64,000 nt of DNA from Pseudomonas sp. HAR-UPW-AIA-41 (GCF_002304225.1 NZ_NSLB01000004.1:124001-188000), one strand, 5' to 3'. Positions 49,817 to 59,495 are shown, numbered from the stretch's first letter. The notes: generated by a model from the sequence alone, not told the origin. Translations and numbers: made by a program.

Positions 49817-50890
49817 TCAGTACTGGGTGCGGAACCTGCTCCAAAGCCGCGTCCGCTCGCGCTGCTCGCGCAGCGGCAGCAACTGTTCGGCAAACAGCTT
49901 GGCGCGCACAGCCTCGGGCGGATAAACATCCGGATCGTTGCGCACTGCCTCGTCGAGCAACGGCGTGGCTGCGCGATTGGCATTGGCGAAGAACAGCGCG
50001 TTGGTCAGCTCGGCGATGGACTCGGGCTTGAGCATGTAGTCGATGAAGGCCCGCGCCGCCTCGGGATGCGGCGCATCCACCGGGATGGCCATGGTGTCGA
50101 ACCAGATCAGCGTGCCTTCTTTGGGAATCCGGTAGACCACCTCGAATGGCTGCCTGGCCTCGACCGCGCGCGCCGCCGCCATGCCGGCATCACCGGTGTA
50201 GGTCAGGGCCAGACAGATCTCGCCCTTGGCCAGGTCATTGATCTGCCGGCTCTGGCCGAGGTAGCGCAGGTTGGGCTGCAGCTCGGCGAGCAGCCCTTGC
50301 ACCGCCTTGAGATCCTCCGCCGAGCCGGCATAGGGCGGACGCCCCAGATAATTGAGGGCGATGGCCACCACCTCCTGCGGCGAGTCGAGCACGGCGATAC
50401 CGCAGTCCTTGAGCTTGCTGGCGTACTCCGGTTTGAACAGCAGGTCGAGGCTGTTCAGCGCAACGCCCGGCAGGCGCTGCTCCACGGCCTGCCGGTTGAT
50501 GGCCAGACCCACGGTGCCCCAGGTGTAGGGCACGCCGAAGCGGTTATCCGGGTCGATCTGCGCCAGCTTGGCCAGCATCTCGGGATCGAGGTTGGCGGCA
50601 TTGCCCAGCACCCCGACCGGCTGCAGGGCCTTGGCCTGGATCGCCCGGCCCAGGCCACTTGAGGCCGGGAAGACAACGTCGTAACCACTGCCGCCGGTGA
50701 GCAGCTTGGCATCCAGCACCTCGGCGCTGTCGAAGGTGTCGTACTTCACCTGAATGCCGGTGTCGCGCTGGAAGCGCTTGAGCGCCTCCTGCGGCACATA
50801 GTCGGCCCAGTTGTACAGGTTGAGTGCCGGCTCGGCCGCCAGTGACGGCAGGCTGAGGGCACACAGGATCAGGCTTGCAGCAAGACGCAT
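49817..50890 (-). CDS. Periplasmic polyamine-binding protein (PotF/SpuD type)
   Basis: A 357-aa solute receptor. Signal peptide LAASLILCALSLPSLAA; the mature protein starts near EPALNLYNWADYVPQEALKRF, the PotD/PotF signature, followed by YDVVFPASSGLGRAIQAKAL and a late KPESIAELTNALFFANANR. No ABC permease or ATPase genes are present in the window, so it is an orphan receptor. The start at 50890 follows GAGGAAC; the open frame continues 65 codons upstream. Co-location with speB suggests use of agmatine or putrescine. Confidence 0.92.
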   Translation of the reverse strand: MRLAASLILCALSLPSLAAEPALNLYNWADYVPQEALKRFQRDTGIQVKYDTFDSAEVLDAKLLTGGSGYDVVFPASSGLGRAIQAKALQPVGVLGNAANLDPEMLAKLAQIDPDNRFGVPYTWGTVGLAINRQAVEQRLPGVALNSLDLLFKPEYASKLKDCGIAVLDSPQEVVAIALNYLGRPPYAGSAEDLKAVQGLLAELQPNLRYLGQSRQINDLAKGEICLALTYTGDAGMAAARAVEARQPFEVVYRIPKEGTLIWFDTMAIPVDAPHPEAARAFIDYMLKPESIAELTNALFFANANRAATPLLDEAVRNDPDVYPPEAVRAKLFAEQLLPLREQRERTRLWSRFRTQY

Positions 50891-50971
50891 GAGAAGTTCC
50901 TCGGGCAGTTCTCGGTTGGCCGTGCCTCTCTGGCGGAGGCTGGGGATGACTGCATCCTGCGCCCGGCATTG

Positions 50972-50989
50972 CTTCGAATAAATACGAAG
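50972..50989. promoter_or_regulatory. Inverted repeat in the potF-like / LysR divergent region
   Basis: CTTCG and CGAAG flank AATAAATA. The symmetric AT-rich core with T-N11-A spacing fits a LysR site. It is 44 bp before the LysR start at 51033. Confidence 0.55.
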
Positions 50990-51032
50990 TGATCTACTCT
51001 GACTTCTACAGAAATCAATGTTTGGACCCCTC

Positions 51033-51926
51033 ATGCTCAGCCAACTGCGCGACCTCGATCTGCAGCTCCTGCGTCTGTTCGTCACCGTGGTGGAAAGCGG
51101 CGGCTTCAGTGCGGCTCAGGGCGAGCTGGGCATCGGCCAGTCCACCATCAGCACCCAGATGGCCAAGCTGGAGACGCGCCTGGGCTTTCGCCTGTGCGAG
51201 CGCGGCAAGGCCGGTTTCCGTCTGACGCCCAAGGGTGAGCAGGTGCTGGCCGCCACACGCAAGCTGTTCAGCGCCATCGAGACCTTCAAGGGCGAAGCTC
51301 AGGGCATGGCCGACAAGCTGCTGGGCGAGCTGCATATCGGCCTGTCCGAGGCGCTGGCCGACGAGGTGCTGGAACGGGTCGCCGGTGCCATCCACCGTTT
51401 CCGCCAACGTAACCAGGCGGTGCAGATCGAACTGCTCAGCGCGATGCCGGCCGAGCTGGAGCGACGCCTGCTGCAGGGCCAGCTGCAACTGGCCATCGGC
51501 TATTTTTCCGGCGCACAGACCACGCTGGATTACCGGCCGCTGTTCAGCGAGCAACAGCAGCTGTATTGCGGCCGCGGGCACCCCCTGTTCGGCCGCGCGG
51601 ACCTCGGCGCGGAAGATCTGGACCGCTGCGACGGCGTGCTGCACCCCTACCGCTTCATCGCCGCCGACGAACCCTGGCAGGCCGGTGCCAGTAGTGCCCG
51701 CAGCGAGCAGGTGGAAGGCACGCTGGCCTTCATCCTGTCCGGCGCCCACATCGGCTACCTGCCCGAACACATCGCCGCCCCCTGGGTCGCACGGGGTCAG
51801 TTGCAGACTCTGCTGCCCGCCCAGCAGGGCTTCAGCGTCGAGTTCCGCCTGGCCCAGCACCGCGCCCGCCAGCCCAGTGAGGCTCAACGGGCACTGGTCG
51901 AGGATCTGCTCAGCGCATTTGCTTAG
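51033..51926 (+). CDS. LysR-family regulator, probably of the speB/polyamine genes
   Basis: A 297-aa LysR regulator. The HTH lies near residues 18-40 (GGFSAAQGELGIGQSTISTQMAKLE) and an effector domain begins near residue 90. The ATG at 51033 (MLSQLRDLDLQLL) is preferred because a GGA sequence is nearby; the ATG at 51018 gives 302 aa. It is divergent from the polyamine-binding protein and agmatinase genes, which it probably controls. Confidence 0.88.
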   Translation: MLSQLRDLDLQLLRLFVTVVESGGFSAAQGELGIGQSTISTQMAKLETRLGFRLCERGKAGFRLTPKGEQVLAATRKLFSAIETFKGEAQGMADKLLGELHIGLSEALADEVLERVAGAIHRFRQRNQAVQIELLSAMPAELERRLLQGQLQLAIGYFSGAQTTLDYRPLFSEQQQLYCGRGHPLFGRADLGAEDLDRCDGVLHPYRFIAADEPWQAGASSARSEQVEGTLAFILSGAHIGYLPEHIAAPWVARGQLQTLLPAQQGFSVEFRLAQHRARQPSEAQRALVEDLLSAFA

Positions 51927-52007
51927 CGTTTAGCGCAGTTTCCGCACAACTGCCCCAGCGCCTGACCGATTTGCCATCCTTGTCGACGGTTATGACACTT
52001 TATTCTC

Positions 52008-52023
52008 TAGACCGACCGGTCTA
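52008..52023. promoter_or_regulatory. TetR operator upstream of the 52036 regulator
   Basis: TAGACCGACCGGTCTA is palindromic except for the two central positions and ends 12 bp before the TetR start codon. Its position suggests autorepression of the whole TetR-hydrolase-thioesterase unit. Confidence 0.75.
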
Positions 52024-52035
52024 CATATACCCCCC

Positions 52036-52635
52036 ATGAACACACACACCCTCAGTACCCGCGACAAACTGATCGCCGCCATGGCCGACGCGCTGCAGCG
52101 CAAAGGCCTGCATGGCGTTGGTCTGAATGAACTGCTGAGCCAGGCGCAAGCGCCCAAGGGCAGCCTCTATCACCACTTTCCAGGCGGCAAGACGGAGCTG
52201 GCGGTGGCGGCGATCGAGTACCTCGGCACCCGCATCGATACCTTCGTCGAACGCCTGTTCAGTGAACACCCCGAACCGCTGCAGGCCCTGCGCCGCTGGC
52301 TCGACGGCGGCCTGCAACAGCTGGAAGCCAGTCGTTTCAGCCGGGGCTGCCCGCTGGCCACGGTGGCGCTGGAGAGCGGCCCGGAAGACGTGGAAATCCG
52401 TGCTGCCCTGGCCAACTGCTTTGTGCGGCTGCGCGAGGCTCTCGGCCGGCAGATCGCCTCCATGGGTTACCCGCCAGCCAGTGCCAACCAGTTCGCCAGC
52501 CTGTTCGTTGCCCTCTACGAAGGCGGTCTGCTGCAAGCCCGCGTGGCCGCCGATTGCCAACCGCTGCTCGATGCCGCCAATGCCCTGTTCGAGCTGCTTC
52601 AACACTACCCCCGGGAGATGCGCCATGAAGCCTGA
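52036..52635 (+). CDS. TetR-family regulator (LmrA/YxaF-like)
   Basis: A 199-aa repressor. The HTH reads GVGLNELLSQAQAPKGSLYHHF near residues 27-48, and PGGKTELAVAAIEYLG is typical of the LmrA/YxaF group, as is FSRGCPLATVALE in the ligand domain. A 16-bp palindrome just upstream is the likely operator. Its 3' end overlaps the hydrolase start by 11 bp. Confidence 0.9.
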   Translation: MNTHTLSTRDKLIAAMADALQRKGLHGVGLNELLSQAQAPKGSLYHHFPGGKTELAVAAIEYLGTRIDTFVERLFSEHPEPLQALRRWLDGGLQQLEASRFSRGCPLATVALESGPEDVEIRAALANCFVRLREALGRQIASMGYPPASANQFASLFVALYEGGLLQARVAADCQPLLDAANALFELLQHYPREMRHEA

Positions 52636-53509
52636 AGCCGCCATCAGCCAGGAACGCCTGAACCTCACCGCCTCCGATGGCTACCCGCTGGTGGCCACCC
52701 TCTATCACGCGCCACAGCCCCGCGCCCGCCTGCTGATCGGCGGCGCCACCGGCGTGCCGCAGGGTTTCTACCGCCGCTTTGCCGAGTACGCTGCGCAGCG
52801 CGGCTTCACCACACTGAGCGTGGATTACCGAGGCATCGGCCAGTCCAAACAGGGCAGTCTGCGCGGCTTTGCCATGCAGTATCTGGACTGGGCCTGGCAC
52901 GACCTCGCGGCCGCCCTCGATCACCTGCACGGCGATGACCTGCCCACCTACATGGTCGGCCACTCCTTTGGCGGCCATGCCTTCGGCCTGCTGCCGGGGC
53001 ATGAGCGGGTATCCGGTTTCTTCACTTTCGGCACCGGTGCCGGCTGGCACGGCTGGATGCCGCGCGGCGAACGCCTGCGCGTGCAGCTGATGTGGAATCT
53101 GGTCGGCCCGCTGATCGTGCGGCGCAAGGGCTACCTGGCCTGGAGCAAGCTGGGCATGGGCGAAGACCTGCCGCTGGGCGTGTACCAGCAATGGAAACGC
53201 TGGTGCCGCTTCCCCCGCTACTTCTTCGACGACCCAACCATGCCCGGCATGGCCGAACGCTTTGCCGCCGTGCGCACGCCCATAGTCGCTGCCAATACCC
53301 TCGACGACCTGTGGGCGCCACCCGCCTCGCGCGATGCCTTCATGGCCCATTACCGCAACGCGCCCTACCAGGCCCGCACCATCGACTCGCCGGCCGAAGG
53401 CCTCGGCAACGTCGGTCATATGGGCTACTTCCGCTCCAGCAGCCAGCCTCTGTGGGACGAGGCACTGGACTGGTTCGAACAGCTGCAGAACAACCGTCGC
53501 GCCGCCTGA
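52625..53509 (+). CDS. Alpha/beta hydrolase
   Basis: A 294-aa alpha/beta hydrolase. The nucleophile elbow GHSFGG (near residue 111) supplies the serine, with DYRGIGQS before it; the late aspartate is likely in NTLDDLWAPP and the histidine in NVGHMGYF. The mid-region WKRWCRFPRYFFDDP is typical of COG4757-like hydrolases. The substrate is unknown. The ATG at 52625 overlaps the TetR gene, which indicates co-expression; a PaaI-type thioesterase follows after 36 bp. Confidence 0.88.
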   Translation: MKPEAAISQERLNLTASDGYPLVATLYHAPQPRARLLIGGATGVPQGFYRRFAEYAAQRGFTTLSVDYRGIGQSKQGSLRGFAMQYLDWAWHDLAAALDHLHGDDLPTYMVGHSFGGHAFGLLPGHERVSGFFTFGTGAGWHGWMPRGERLRVQLMWNLVGPLIVRRKGYLAWSKLGMGEDLPLGVYQQWKRWCRFPRYFFDDPTMPGMAERFAAVRTPIVAANTLDDLWAPPASRDAFMAHYRNAPYQARTIDSPAEGLGNVGHMGYFRSSSQPLWDEALDWFEQLQNNRRAA

Positions 53510-53545
53510 ACAGCCGGCTTTCAGACAGAACCCAGGAGAAAACGG

Positions 53546-53977
53546 ATGAACCCGCAACAGATGAGTGGCCTGCAGATCATGCAGGCCTTTGCCGCCGGGC
53601 ACTTCCCCAAACCCGGTATCGCCAAGACCGTGCCCATGGAAGTCGAAACGGTGGAGCCCAACCGCGTGGTCTTCGCGGTGACCGCCGACGAGCGCCACAC
53701 CAACCCACTGGGCGGCGTACATGGGGGCTTTGCCGCCACCGTGCTGGACTCGGTGACCGGCTGCGCCACCCACACCGCACTGGCCGCCGGCGAGAGCTAC
53801 GGCACCATCGAACTGAACGTGAAGATGAGCAAGGCCATTCCGTTCCACCGTACCCTGCGCGCCGAGGGCAAGGTGATCAACGTCAGCTCGCGCCTGGTCA
53901 TCTCCGAAGGCAGCATCCGCGACGAAGACGGCACCCTCTACGCCTACGGCACCGCCACCTGCATGATCCTGCGCTGA
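53546..53977 (+). CDS. PaaI-family hotdog thioesterase
   Basis: A 143-aa hotdog-fold protein with the PaaI signature ADERHTNPLGGVHGGFAATVLD near residues 51-72, where HGG and the following Asp form the thioester site. It probably hydrolyses an acyl- or aryl-CoA. AGGAGAAAACGG precedes the ATG. It lies 36 bp after the hydrolase and probably shares its TetR control. Confidence 0.9.
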   Translation: MNPQQMSGLQIMQAFAAGHFPKPGIAKTVPMEVETVEPNRVVFAVTADERHTNPLGGVHGGFAATVLDSVTGCATHTALAAGESYGTIELNVKMSKAIPFHRTLRAEGKVINVSSRLVISEGSIRDEDGTLYAYGTATCMILR

Positions 53978-54043
53978 GTCCGTCACGGCCGGGCCGCGGC
54001 CAGCAGCTACGCTCAAGGCATAGCCTGTGTCGCGGAGGCCGCC

Positions 54044-55420
54044 ATGGCCCTCAGTGTGCTCGACCTGTTCAAGATCGGTATCGGCCCGTCCAGCTCCCAC
54101 ACGGTCGGGCCCATGCGGGCAGCAGCGCGTTTTGCCGAGGGACTGCGCCGCGACGGTCTGCTGACCGCCACCGCACAGGTACGGGTCGAACTCTATGGTT
54201 CACTGGGCGCCACCGGGCGCGGCCATGGCAGCGACAAGGCCGTGCTGCTGGGTCTGGAAGGTGAGCAGCCGGACAGCATCGACACCCGGCAGATCGACGC
54301 GCGCCTAGCGGCGATCCACGCCAGCGGCCGCCTGCTGCTGGCCGGTCTGCAGCGCATCCGCTTCGTCGACAGGGAACACCTGGCGCTGATCCGCAAGGCG
54401 CTGCCCTATCACCCCAATGGCCTGATCTTCCGCGCCTTCGACAGCGCCGGTCTGCAGCTGCGCGCCCGCGAGTACTACTCGGTGGGCGGCGGTTTCGTGG
54501 TCGATGAGGCAGCCGTGGGCGCCGACCGCATCGTTGCCGACCAGACCACCCTGCCCTACCCCTTCCACAGCGCCCGCGAACTGCTCGCCCACTGCCAGAG
54601 CACGGGGCTGTCGATCAGCGCCCTGGTGCTGGCCAACGAAGCCGCCTGGCGCCCGGAGGCCGACACCCGCGCCGCACTCTTGGGCATCTGGCAGGTGATG
54701 CAGGACTGCGTCGCCGCCGGCTGCCGCCATGAAGGCATCATGCCCGGCGGACTCAAGGTTCGCCGGCGCGCCGCCGACCTGCATCGTCAGCTGTGCGCCC
54801 AGCCCGAAGCCAGCCTGCGCGACCCGCTGACCGTAATGGACTGGGTCAATCTCTACGCCCTGGCCGTCAACGAGGAAAACGCCAGCGGCGGCCGGGTCGT
54901 CACCGCCCCGACCAATGGCGCCGCCGGCATCATCCCGGCCCTGCTGCACTACTACCGGCGCTTCAGCCCCGGCAGCAGTGACGAAGGCGTGCTGCGCTTT
55001 TTGCTTACCGCCGGCGCCATCGCCATGCTGTACAAGGAAAATGCCTCCATCTCCGGCGCCGAAGTGGGCTGCCAGGGCGAAGTCGGCGTGGCCTGTTCCA
55101 TGGGCGCCGGCGCCCTCTGCGAAGTGCTCGGCGGCACCCCGCAGCAGGTCGAGAACGCCGCCGAAATCGGCATGGAGCACAACCTCGGGCTGACCTGCGA
55201 CCCGGTCGGCGGACTGGTGCAGGTGCCCTGCATCGAGCGCAACGCCATGGGGGCCGTGAAGGCCATCAACGCCGCGCGCATGGCCCTGCGCGGCGACGGC
55301 CAGCACTACATCAGCCTCGACCGGGTCATCCGCACCATGCGCCAGACCGGCGCGGACATGAAGAGCAAGTACAAGGAAACCGCCCGCGGCGGGCTGGCGG
55401 TGAACATCATCGAGTGCTGA
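54044..55420 (+). CDS. sdaA: L-serine ammonia-lyase (iron-sulfur)
   Basis: [4Fe-4S] enzyme that converts L-serine to pyruvate and ammonia. It is 458 aa, a single chain with the beta domain ([21 protein letters not shown] at 3-23) fused to the alpha domain. Cluster cysteines are expected in [15 protein letters not shown] and [14 protein letters not shown]; the substrate loops [15 protein letters not shown] and SGAEVG are present. It is full length. Nothing adjacent belongs to serine or glycine metabolism. Confidence 0.95.
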   Translation: MALSVLDLFKIGIGPSSSHTVGPMRAAARFAEGLRRDGLLTATAQVRVELYGSLGATGRGHGSDKAVLLGLEGEQPDSIDTRQIDARLAAIHASGRLLLAGLQRIRFVDREHLALIRKALPYHPNGLIFRAFDSAGLQLRAREYYSVGGGFVVDEAAVGADRIVADQTTLPYPFHSARELLAHCQSTGLSISALVLANEAAWRPEADTRAALLGIWQVMQDCVAAGCRHEGIMPGGLKVRRRAADLHRQLCAQPEASLRDPLTVMDWVNLYALAVNEENASGGRVVTAPTNGAAGIIPALLHYYRRFSPGSSDEGVLRFLLTAGAIAMLYKENASISGAEVGCQGEVGVACSMGAGALCEVLGGTPQQVENAAEIGMEHNLGLTCDPVGGLVQVPCIERNAMGAVKAINAARMALRGDGQHYISLDRVIRTMRQTGADMKSKYKETARGGLAVNIIEC

Positions 55421-55436
55421 GCCTGCCCGGCACCGC

Positions 55437-55471
55437 AAAAAAGAAGGCGGCACTGCTTGCGCAGGCCGCCT
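55437..55471 (-). terminator. Terminator of the thiolase gene
   Basis: On the minus strand AGGCGGC-CTGC, a 4-base loop and GCAG-T-GCCGCCT (one bulge) are followed by TCTTTTTTG. It lies about 73 bp beyond the thiolase stop and 17 bp after the sdaA stop. Confidence 0.7.
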
Positions 55472-55543
55472 CAATCACGGAGTTGACACTCTGTCGAACT
55501 CGGCCGCCTACCGACACAACACGGCGGCCCAGTGAACCTTGGA

Positions 55544-56821
55544 TTACTTTTCCAGGATCGCGGTCACACCCTGGCCACCGGCGGCGCAGATGGAGATCAG
55601 GCCGCGGCCCTCGCCGGCTACCGAGAGCAGCTTGGCCAGGTTGGCGACGATGCGTCCGCCGGTAGCGGCGAACGGGTGGCCGGCGGCCAGGGAGCTGCCC
55701 TTGACGTTCATCTTGCTGCGGTCGATGGCGCCCAGCGGCTTGTCCAAACCCAGGCGGGTCTTGCAGTAGTCGGCGTCTTCCCAGGCCTTGAGGGTGCAGA
55801 GCACCTGGGCGGCGAAGGCTTCGTGGATTTCGTAGTAGTCGAAGTCCTGCAGGGTCAGCTGGTTGCGCGCCAGCAGACGTGGCACAGCATAGGCCGGCGC
55901 CATCAGCAGGCCCTCGTCACCTTTGACGAAGTCCACGGCGGCCGCTTCGCCATCCTTGAAGTAGGCAAGAATCGGCAGACCACGGGCCTTGGCCCACTCT
56001 TCGCTGGCCAGCAGTACCACCGAGGCGCCGTCAGTCAGGGGCGTGGAGTTGGCCGCGGTCATGGTGCCGCGCGCGCTGCGCTCGAAGCAGGGCTTGAGGG
56101 TCTTGAGTTTTTCCAGGCTGATGTCCGGGCGCAGGTTCTGGTCGCGGGTCAGACCACGGAACGGGGTGATCAGGTCGCTGTGCCAGCCTTCGGCATAGGA
56201 GGCGGCGAGCTTCTGGTGGCTGTTCACGGCCAGTACATCCTGCTCGTCACGCGGGATTTCCCAGCGCTGCGCCATCAGTTCGCAGGACTCGCCCATGGAC
56301 AGGCCGGTGCGCGGCTCGCCGTTGCGCGGGATGGCCGGGGCCAGATGGCGCGGACGCACTTTCAGCAGGGTCTTGAGCTTGTCGCTGGTGGTCTTGCCGC
56401 GGTTGGCTTCGAGCAGAATCTGGCGCAGCTCTTCGTGCACACCGATGGGCGCATCGGAAGTGGTGTCCACACCGCCGGCGATACCGCACTCGATCTGCCC
56501 CAGGGCAATCTTGTTGGCCACCAGCAGCGCGGCTTCAAGGCCGGTACCGCAGGCCTGCTGCAGGTCATAGGCCGGCGTCTCAGCCGACAGGCGCGAACCC
56601 AGCACGCATTCGCGGGCGAGGTTGAAGTCGCGGGAGTGTTTGAGCACCGCGCCAGCGACGAACTCGCCCATGCGCTGGCCGTGCAGGTTGAAGCGCTCGA
56701 CCAGACCATCCAGAGCGCTGGTCAGCATGTCCTGGTTGGAAGCCGTGGCGTACACGGTGTTGGAACGGGCGAAGGGGATACGGTTGCCGCCGACGATGGC
56801 GACCCGACGCAGCTGGGCCAT
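55544..56821 (-). CDS. Acetyl-CoA C-acyltransferase (FadI-like thiolase)
   Basis: A 425-aa thiolase that cleaves or forms 3-ketoacyl-CoA. The acylated cysteine lies in [14 protein letters not shown] near residue 89; the C-terminal histidine and cysteine motifs are [21 protein letters not shown] and [10 protein letters not shown]. It resembles FadI more than AtoB/PhaA by length and sequence. The start at 56821 ([10 protein letters not shown]) is chosen; the open frame adds 13 unrelated residues. It is divergent from a large FabG-type reductase across 171 bp. Confidence 0.92.
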   Translation of the reverse strand: MAQLRRVAIVGGNRIPFARSNTVYATASNQDMLTSALDGLVERFNLHGQRMGEFVAGAVLKHSRDFNLARECVLGSRLSAETPAYDLQQACGTGLEAALLVANKIALGQIECGIAGGVDTTSDAPIGVHEELRQILLEANRGKTTSDKLKTLLKVRPRHLAPAIPRNGEPRTGLSMGESCELMAQRWEIPRDEQDVLAVNSHQKLAASYAEGWHSDLITPFRGLTRDQNLRPDISLEKLKTLKPCFERSARGTMTAANSTPLTDGASVVLLASEEWAKARGLPILAYFKDGEAAAVDFVKGDEGLLMAPAYAVPRLLARNQLTLQDFDYYEIHEAFAAQVLCTLKAWEDADYCKTRLGLDKPLGAIDRSKMNVKGSSLAAGHPFAATGGRIVANLAKLLSVAGEGRGLISICAAGGQGVTAILEK

Positions 56822-56992
56822 GGAGTGCTCCTGAAGTTGAGGCTGTTGCCAGTGGCGCACAGGCTAGCGTCTGGCCGAATCGCCGCATTGGCCGCCTTGC
56901 CAGGGTGCCAGGCAGCGCGGTCAATTGCGTCATCGCCCGGCATGCGTAGAGTGGCGACACTTTTTCGAACCCTGCACCTCGGGAGCCGCTCC

Positions 56993-58348
56993 ATGTCCGA
57001 TCGTTACCTTGCCTTCGTCAACTCCAATTTCGGCCGCCGCCTGGCCGGTTCCCTGGGCCTGCCGGCACCGGTACGCCTGGAGCGCTGGATGGCCGGTCGG
57101 GCTCGCCCGGTGGATGGCGCCCTGCTGCTCGGCGGCGACGGTGCTCTGACCGAAGCCGCCAGCGGCGTGCTGAACAAGCTGACCGACGAGAGCTACGCCG
57201 ATGTCGAAGGCCGTTTCGGCCTCAAGCGCTGGACAGCCGAGCACGGCCCGAAACTCAAGGCGCTGGTGTTCGATGCCAGCGGCCTGAGCAAATTCGAGCA
57301 ACTGATCGAGCTGCGCAACTTCTTCCAGCCAGCCATGAAGGGCCTGGGCAAGTGCCCGCGCGTGGTGGTGCTGGGCCGCGCCCCGGAATCGCTGAAGGAC
57401 CCGATTGCCGCCAGCGTGCAGCGTTCGCTGGAAGGTTTCACCCGCTCGCTGGGCAAGGAAATCCGCCGCGGCGGCAACGTGCAGCTGCTGTATGTGGCCA
57501 AGGGCGCGGAAAACCAGCTGGAAGGCGCCCTGCGTTTCTTCCTCTCGCCCAAGAGCGCCTATGTCTCCGCTCAGGTGCTGCGCCTGACCCCGGCCACTGA
57601 GCAGGTCAAGGACTGGACCCGTCCGCTGGCCGGCAAGAAGGCCCTGGTCACCGGCGCCTCGCGCGGTATCGGCGCGGCCATCGCCGAAGTGCTGGCGCGT
57701 GACGGCGCCGAGGTGATCCTGCTCGACGTGCCGCCGGCCAAGGACGCGCTGCAGGGTCTGGCCGCCCGCCTGGGTGGCCGTGCCGTAGCGCTGGACATCT
57801 GCGCCGAGGACGCACCGGCGCAGCTGCTGGAAGCGCTGCCCGAGGGGGTGGATATCGTTGTGCACAACGCCGGTATCACCCGCGACAAGACCATCGCCAA
57901 GATGAGCGATGCCTTCTGGGACTCGGTGATCAACGTCAACCTCAAGGCGCCGCAAGTGCTCACGCAGGCCATGCTCGATGCTGGCAAGATCAATGACAAC
58001 GGCCGCATCGTGCTGATCGCCTCGATCTCCGGCATTGCCGGCAACCTCGGCCAGAGCAACTACGCCGTCAGCAAGGCCGGTGTCATCGGCCTGGCCCAGG
58101 CCTGGGCGCCGACCCTGGCCAAGCGCGGCATCACCATCAACGCGGTAGCACCGGGCTTCATCGAAACCCAGATGACGGCGGCCATCCCCTTCACCATCCG
58201 CGAAGCCGGCCGGCGCATGAACTCGATGAACCAGGGTGGCCAGCCGCAGGACGTGGCCGAGGCCGTGGCCTGGTTCGCCCAACCGAGTTCGGGCAGCCTC
58301 AACGCGCAGGTGATGCGTGTGTGCGGGCAGAGCTTGCTCGGCGCCTGA
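56993..58348 (+). CDS. High-molecular-weight 3-oxoacyl-ACP reductase (FabG4-like)
   Basis: A 451-aa short-chain dehydrogenase roughly twice the size of normal FabG. Residues 1-205 form an extra flavodoxin-like domain without a recognisable cofactor motif; the C-terminal part is classical: TGASRGIGAAIAEVL, NAGITRDKTI, serine in LIASISGIAGN, and Tyr-Lys in NYAVSKAGV. It probably reduces 3-ketoacyl-CoA or -ACP. GGGAGC lies 8 bases before the ATG at 56993. A 938-codon frame containing it begins at 55532, but that extension is antisense to the thiolase. Confidence 0.92.
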   Translation: MSDRYLAFVNSNFGRRLAGSLGLPAPVRLERWMAGRARPVDGALLLGGDGALTEAASGVLNKLTDESYADVEGRFGLKRWTAEHGPKLKALVFDASGLSKFEQLIELRNFFQPAMKGLGKCPRVVVLGRAPESLKDPIAASVQRSLEGFTRSLGKEIRRGGNVQLLYVAKGAENQLEGALRFFLSPKSAYVSAQVLRLTPATEQVKDWTRPLAGKKALVTGASRGIGAAIAEVLARDGAEVILLDVPPAKDALQGLAARLGGRAVALDICAEDAPAQLLEALPEGVDIVVHNAGITRDKTIAKMSDAFWDSVINVNLKAPQVLTQAMLDAGKINDNGRIVLIASISGIAGNLGQSNYAVSKAGVIGLAQAWAPTLAKRGITINAVAPGFIETQMTAAIPFTIREAGRRMNSMNQGGQPQDVAEAVAWFAQPSSGSLNAQVMRVCGQSLLGA

Positions 58349-58361
58349 TAACCGCTACTGT

Positions 58362-58391
58362 CACCGCCCTGGCCACTGCGTCCGGGCGGTG
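58362..58391 (+). repeat. Hairpin after the reductase gene
   Basis: CACCGCCC and GGGCGGTG are separated by 14 bases, 14 bp after the stop. No T-run follows, so termination is uncertain. Confidence 0.4.
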
Positions 58392-58484
58392 TTACCGGCG
58401 CAGGCCGGGCACCCTTCGCAAGTTCGGCGCCACGCCCGCTCGCCAGCCATTAGCATGAGCGGATTCTCTGCCAGGAATCCGACC

Positions 58485-58985
58485 ATGCAGATCACCCGCC
58501 TGTTTGTACCCGCCCTTGCCTTGTTGAGCCTCGTAGGCTGCAGCTCGCCCGCCAAGCAAGCCGTCCAGATCGCCCCCGAGGCCAGTAGCGCGCAGTACCA
58601 GAGTTTCAGCGTGGCGCCGATCCGCGCGCCGGGACACCGGCTGGATCTGGAGCAACGCTTCACCACTGCCGTCGTCCGCGCGCTGCAGGCCAAAGGCTAC
58701 GAACTGCAGCAGAACGCCGATATGCAGGTGATCTACGCGTTGGGCTTAAGCAAGGAAAGCGGCGTCGAACTCAAGCCAGTGCAGGTGGCTGGCGCGACCT
58801 ATACCCAGACGCTGACCACCGAGGAAGAACGCGCGCGCCTGGCCCTGCGCATCCTCGATAGCCGCAGCAAAGCCGTGCTGTTTCAGGTGGCGATCAGCCG
58901 TCAGCTGCACAACCCGGACATGTCGCAGGAGCGCTTCGATCAGGGCGTCGCCAAGCTGCTGGCCGACTTCCCCGCCCGCCGCTAA
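58485..58985 (+). CDS. DUF4136-type lipoprotein
   Basis: A 166-aa lipoprotein: signal peptide with lipobox LVGC (Cys19), then a domain with the features of DUF4136 (YQSFSVAPIRAP, LEQRFTTAVVRALQAKGYEL, ADMQVIYALG, LALRILDSRSKAVLFQVAISR). The function is unknown. The start at 58485 is preferred over the long open frame since it gives a correct signal peptide. It converges with the DUF4345 gene. Confidence 0.85.
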   Translation: MQITRLFVPALALLSLVGCSSPAKQAVQIAPEASSAQYQSFSVAPIRAPGHRLDLEQRFTTAVVRALQAKGYELQQNADMQVIYALGLSKESGVELKPVQVAGATYTQTLTTEEERARLALRILDSRSKAVLFQVAISRQLHNPDMSQERFDQGVAKLLADFPARR

Positions 58986-59001
58986 AACCTGCCGCTGGCA
59001 C

Positions 59002-59397
59002 TCACGCCTGCGCCTCGACCTGACGCAGGCAGAGAAACGCCAGCGCCGCCGACACCGCTTCAAACAGCAGCGCGGCAAGGTTGAAGGTCTGCTGCGCGCC
59101 ACCATCCAGCCACAGGCCGCCGATACGGGCCAGGGCCAGGGCGCCATACAGCAGCACCAGCAGCATACAGGTGGCCTCCAGCAGGCGCGGGCGCAGCAGC
59201 GCCAGCCCCAGCCAGGCCGCCAGACCCAGCTGCAGACCACCGTAATAGGCCCGCACATCGGTGACCGCCGCACTCTGCATCAGCAGCATGCCGCTGAGGT
59301 TGGCCATGGCCTCCGGCCAGATGAAATAGGCCAGGCCGAAACCGGCCAGCGTCAGGGCCTGAACCCCGAGAAACACACGTGTCCACAGCATCAGCAA
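59002..59397 (-). CDS. DUF4345 membrane protein
   Basis: A 131-aa protein with about four hydrophobic segments (near residues 6-28, 45-68, 74-95 and 105-125) and the family-like motif VTDVRAYYGGLQLGLA. The function is unknown. The start may be the ATG two codons later (MLWTRVFLG). It is divergent from the PhzF-family gene. Confidence 0.83.
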   Translation of the reverse strand: MLMLWTRVFLGVQALTLAGFGLAYFIWPEAMANLSGMLLMQSAAVTDVRAYYGGLQLGLAAWLGLALLRPRLLEATCMLLVLLYGALALARIGGLWLDGGAQQTFNLAALLFEAVSAALAFLCLRQVEAQA

Positions 59398-59495
59398 TCC
59401 CCCTTAGAGTCTGCGGCGAGCATAGGGGCAAATCCGCCAAACGCCTACCACTGCCCTGAGTTACAGTGCAGCTTTCCTTTCCGGAGCACTGACCC

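Noticed and set aside
54044..55420. Possible second protein on the minus strand in sdaA (389 codons)
   Set aside because: It is the reverse complement of a conserved enzyme and has no recognisable motif.
55532..56992. Plus-strand open frame that extends the FabG4-like gene upstream to a total of 938 codons
   Set aside because: It is antisense to the thiolase, whose family motifs are complete; the true reductase start with a ribosome site is at 56993.
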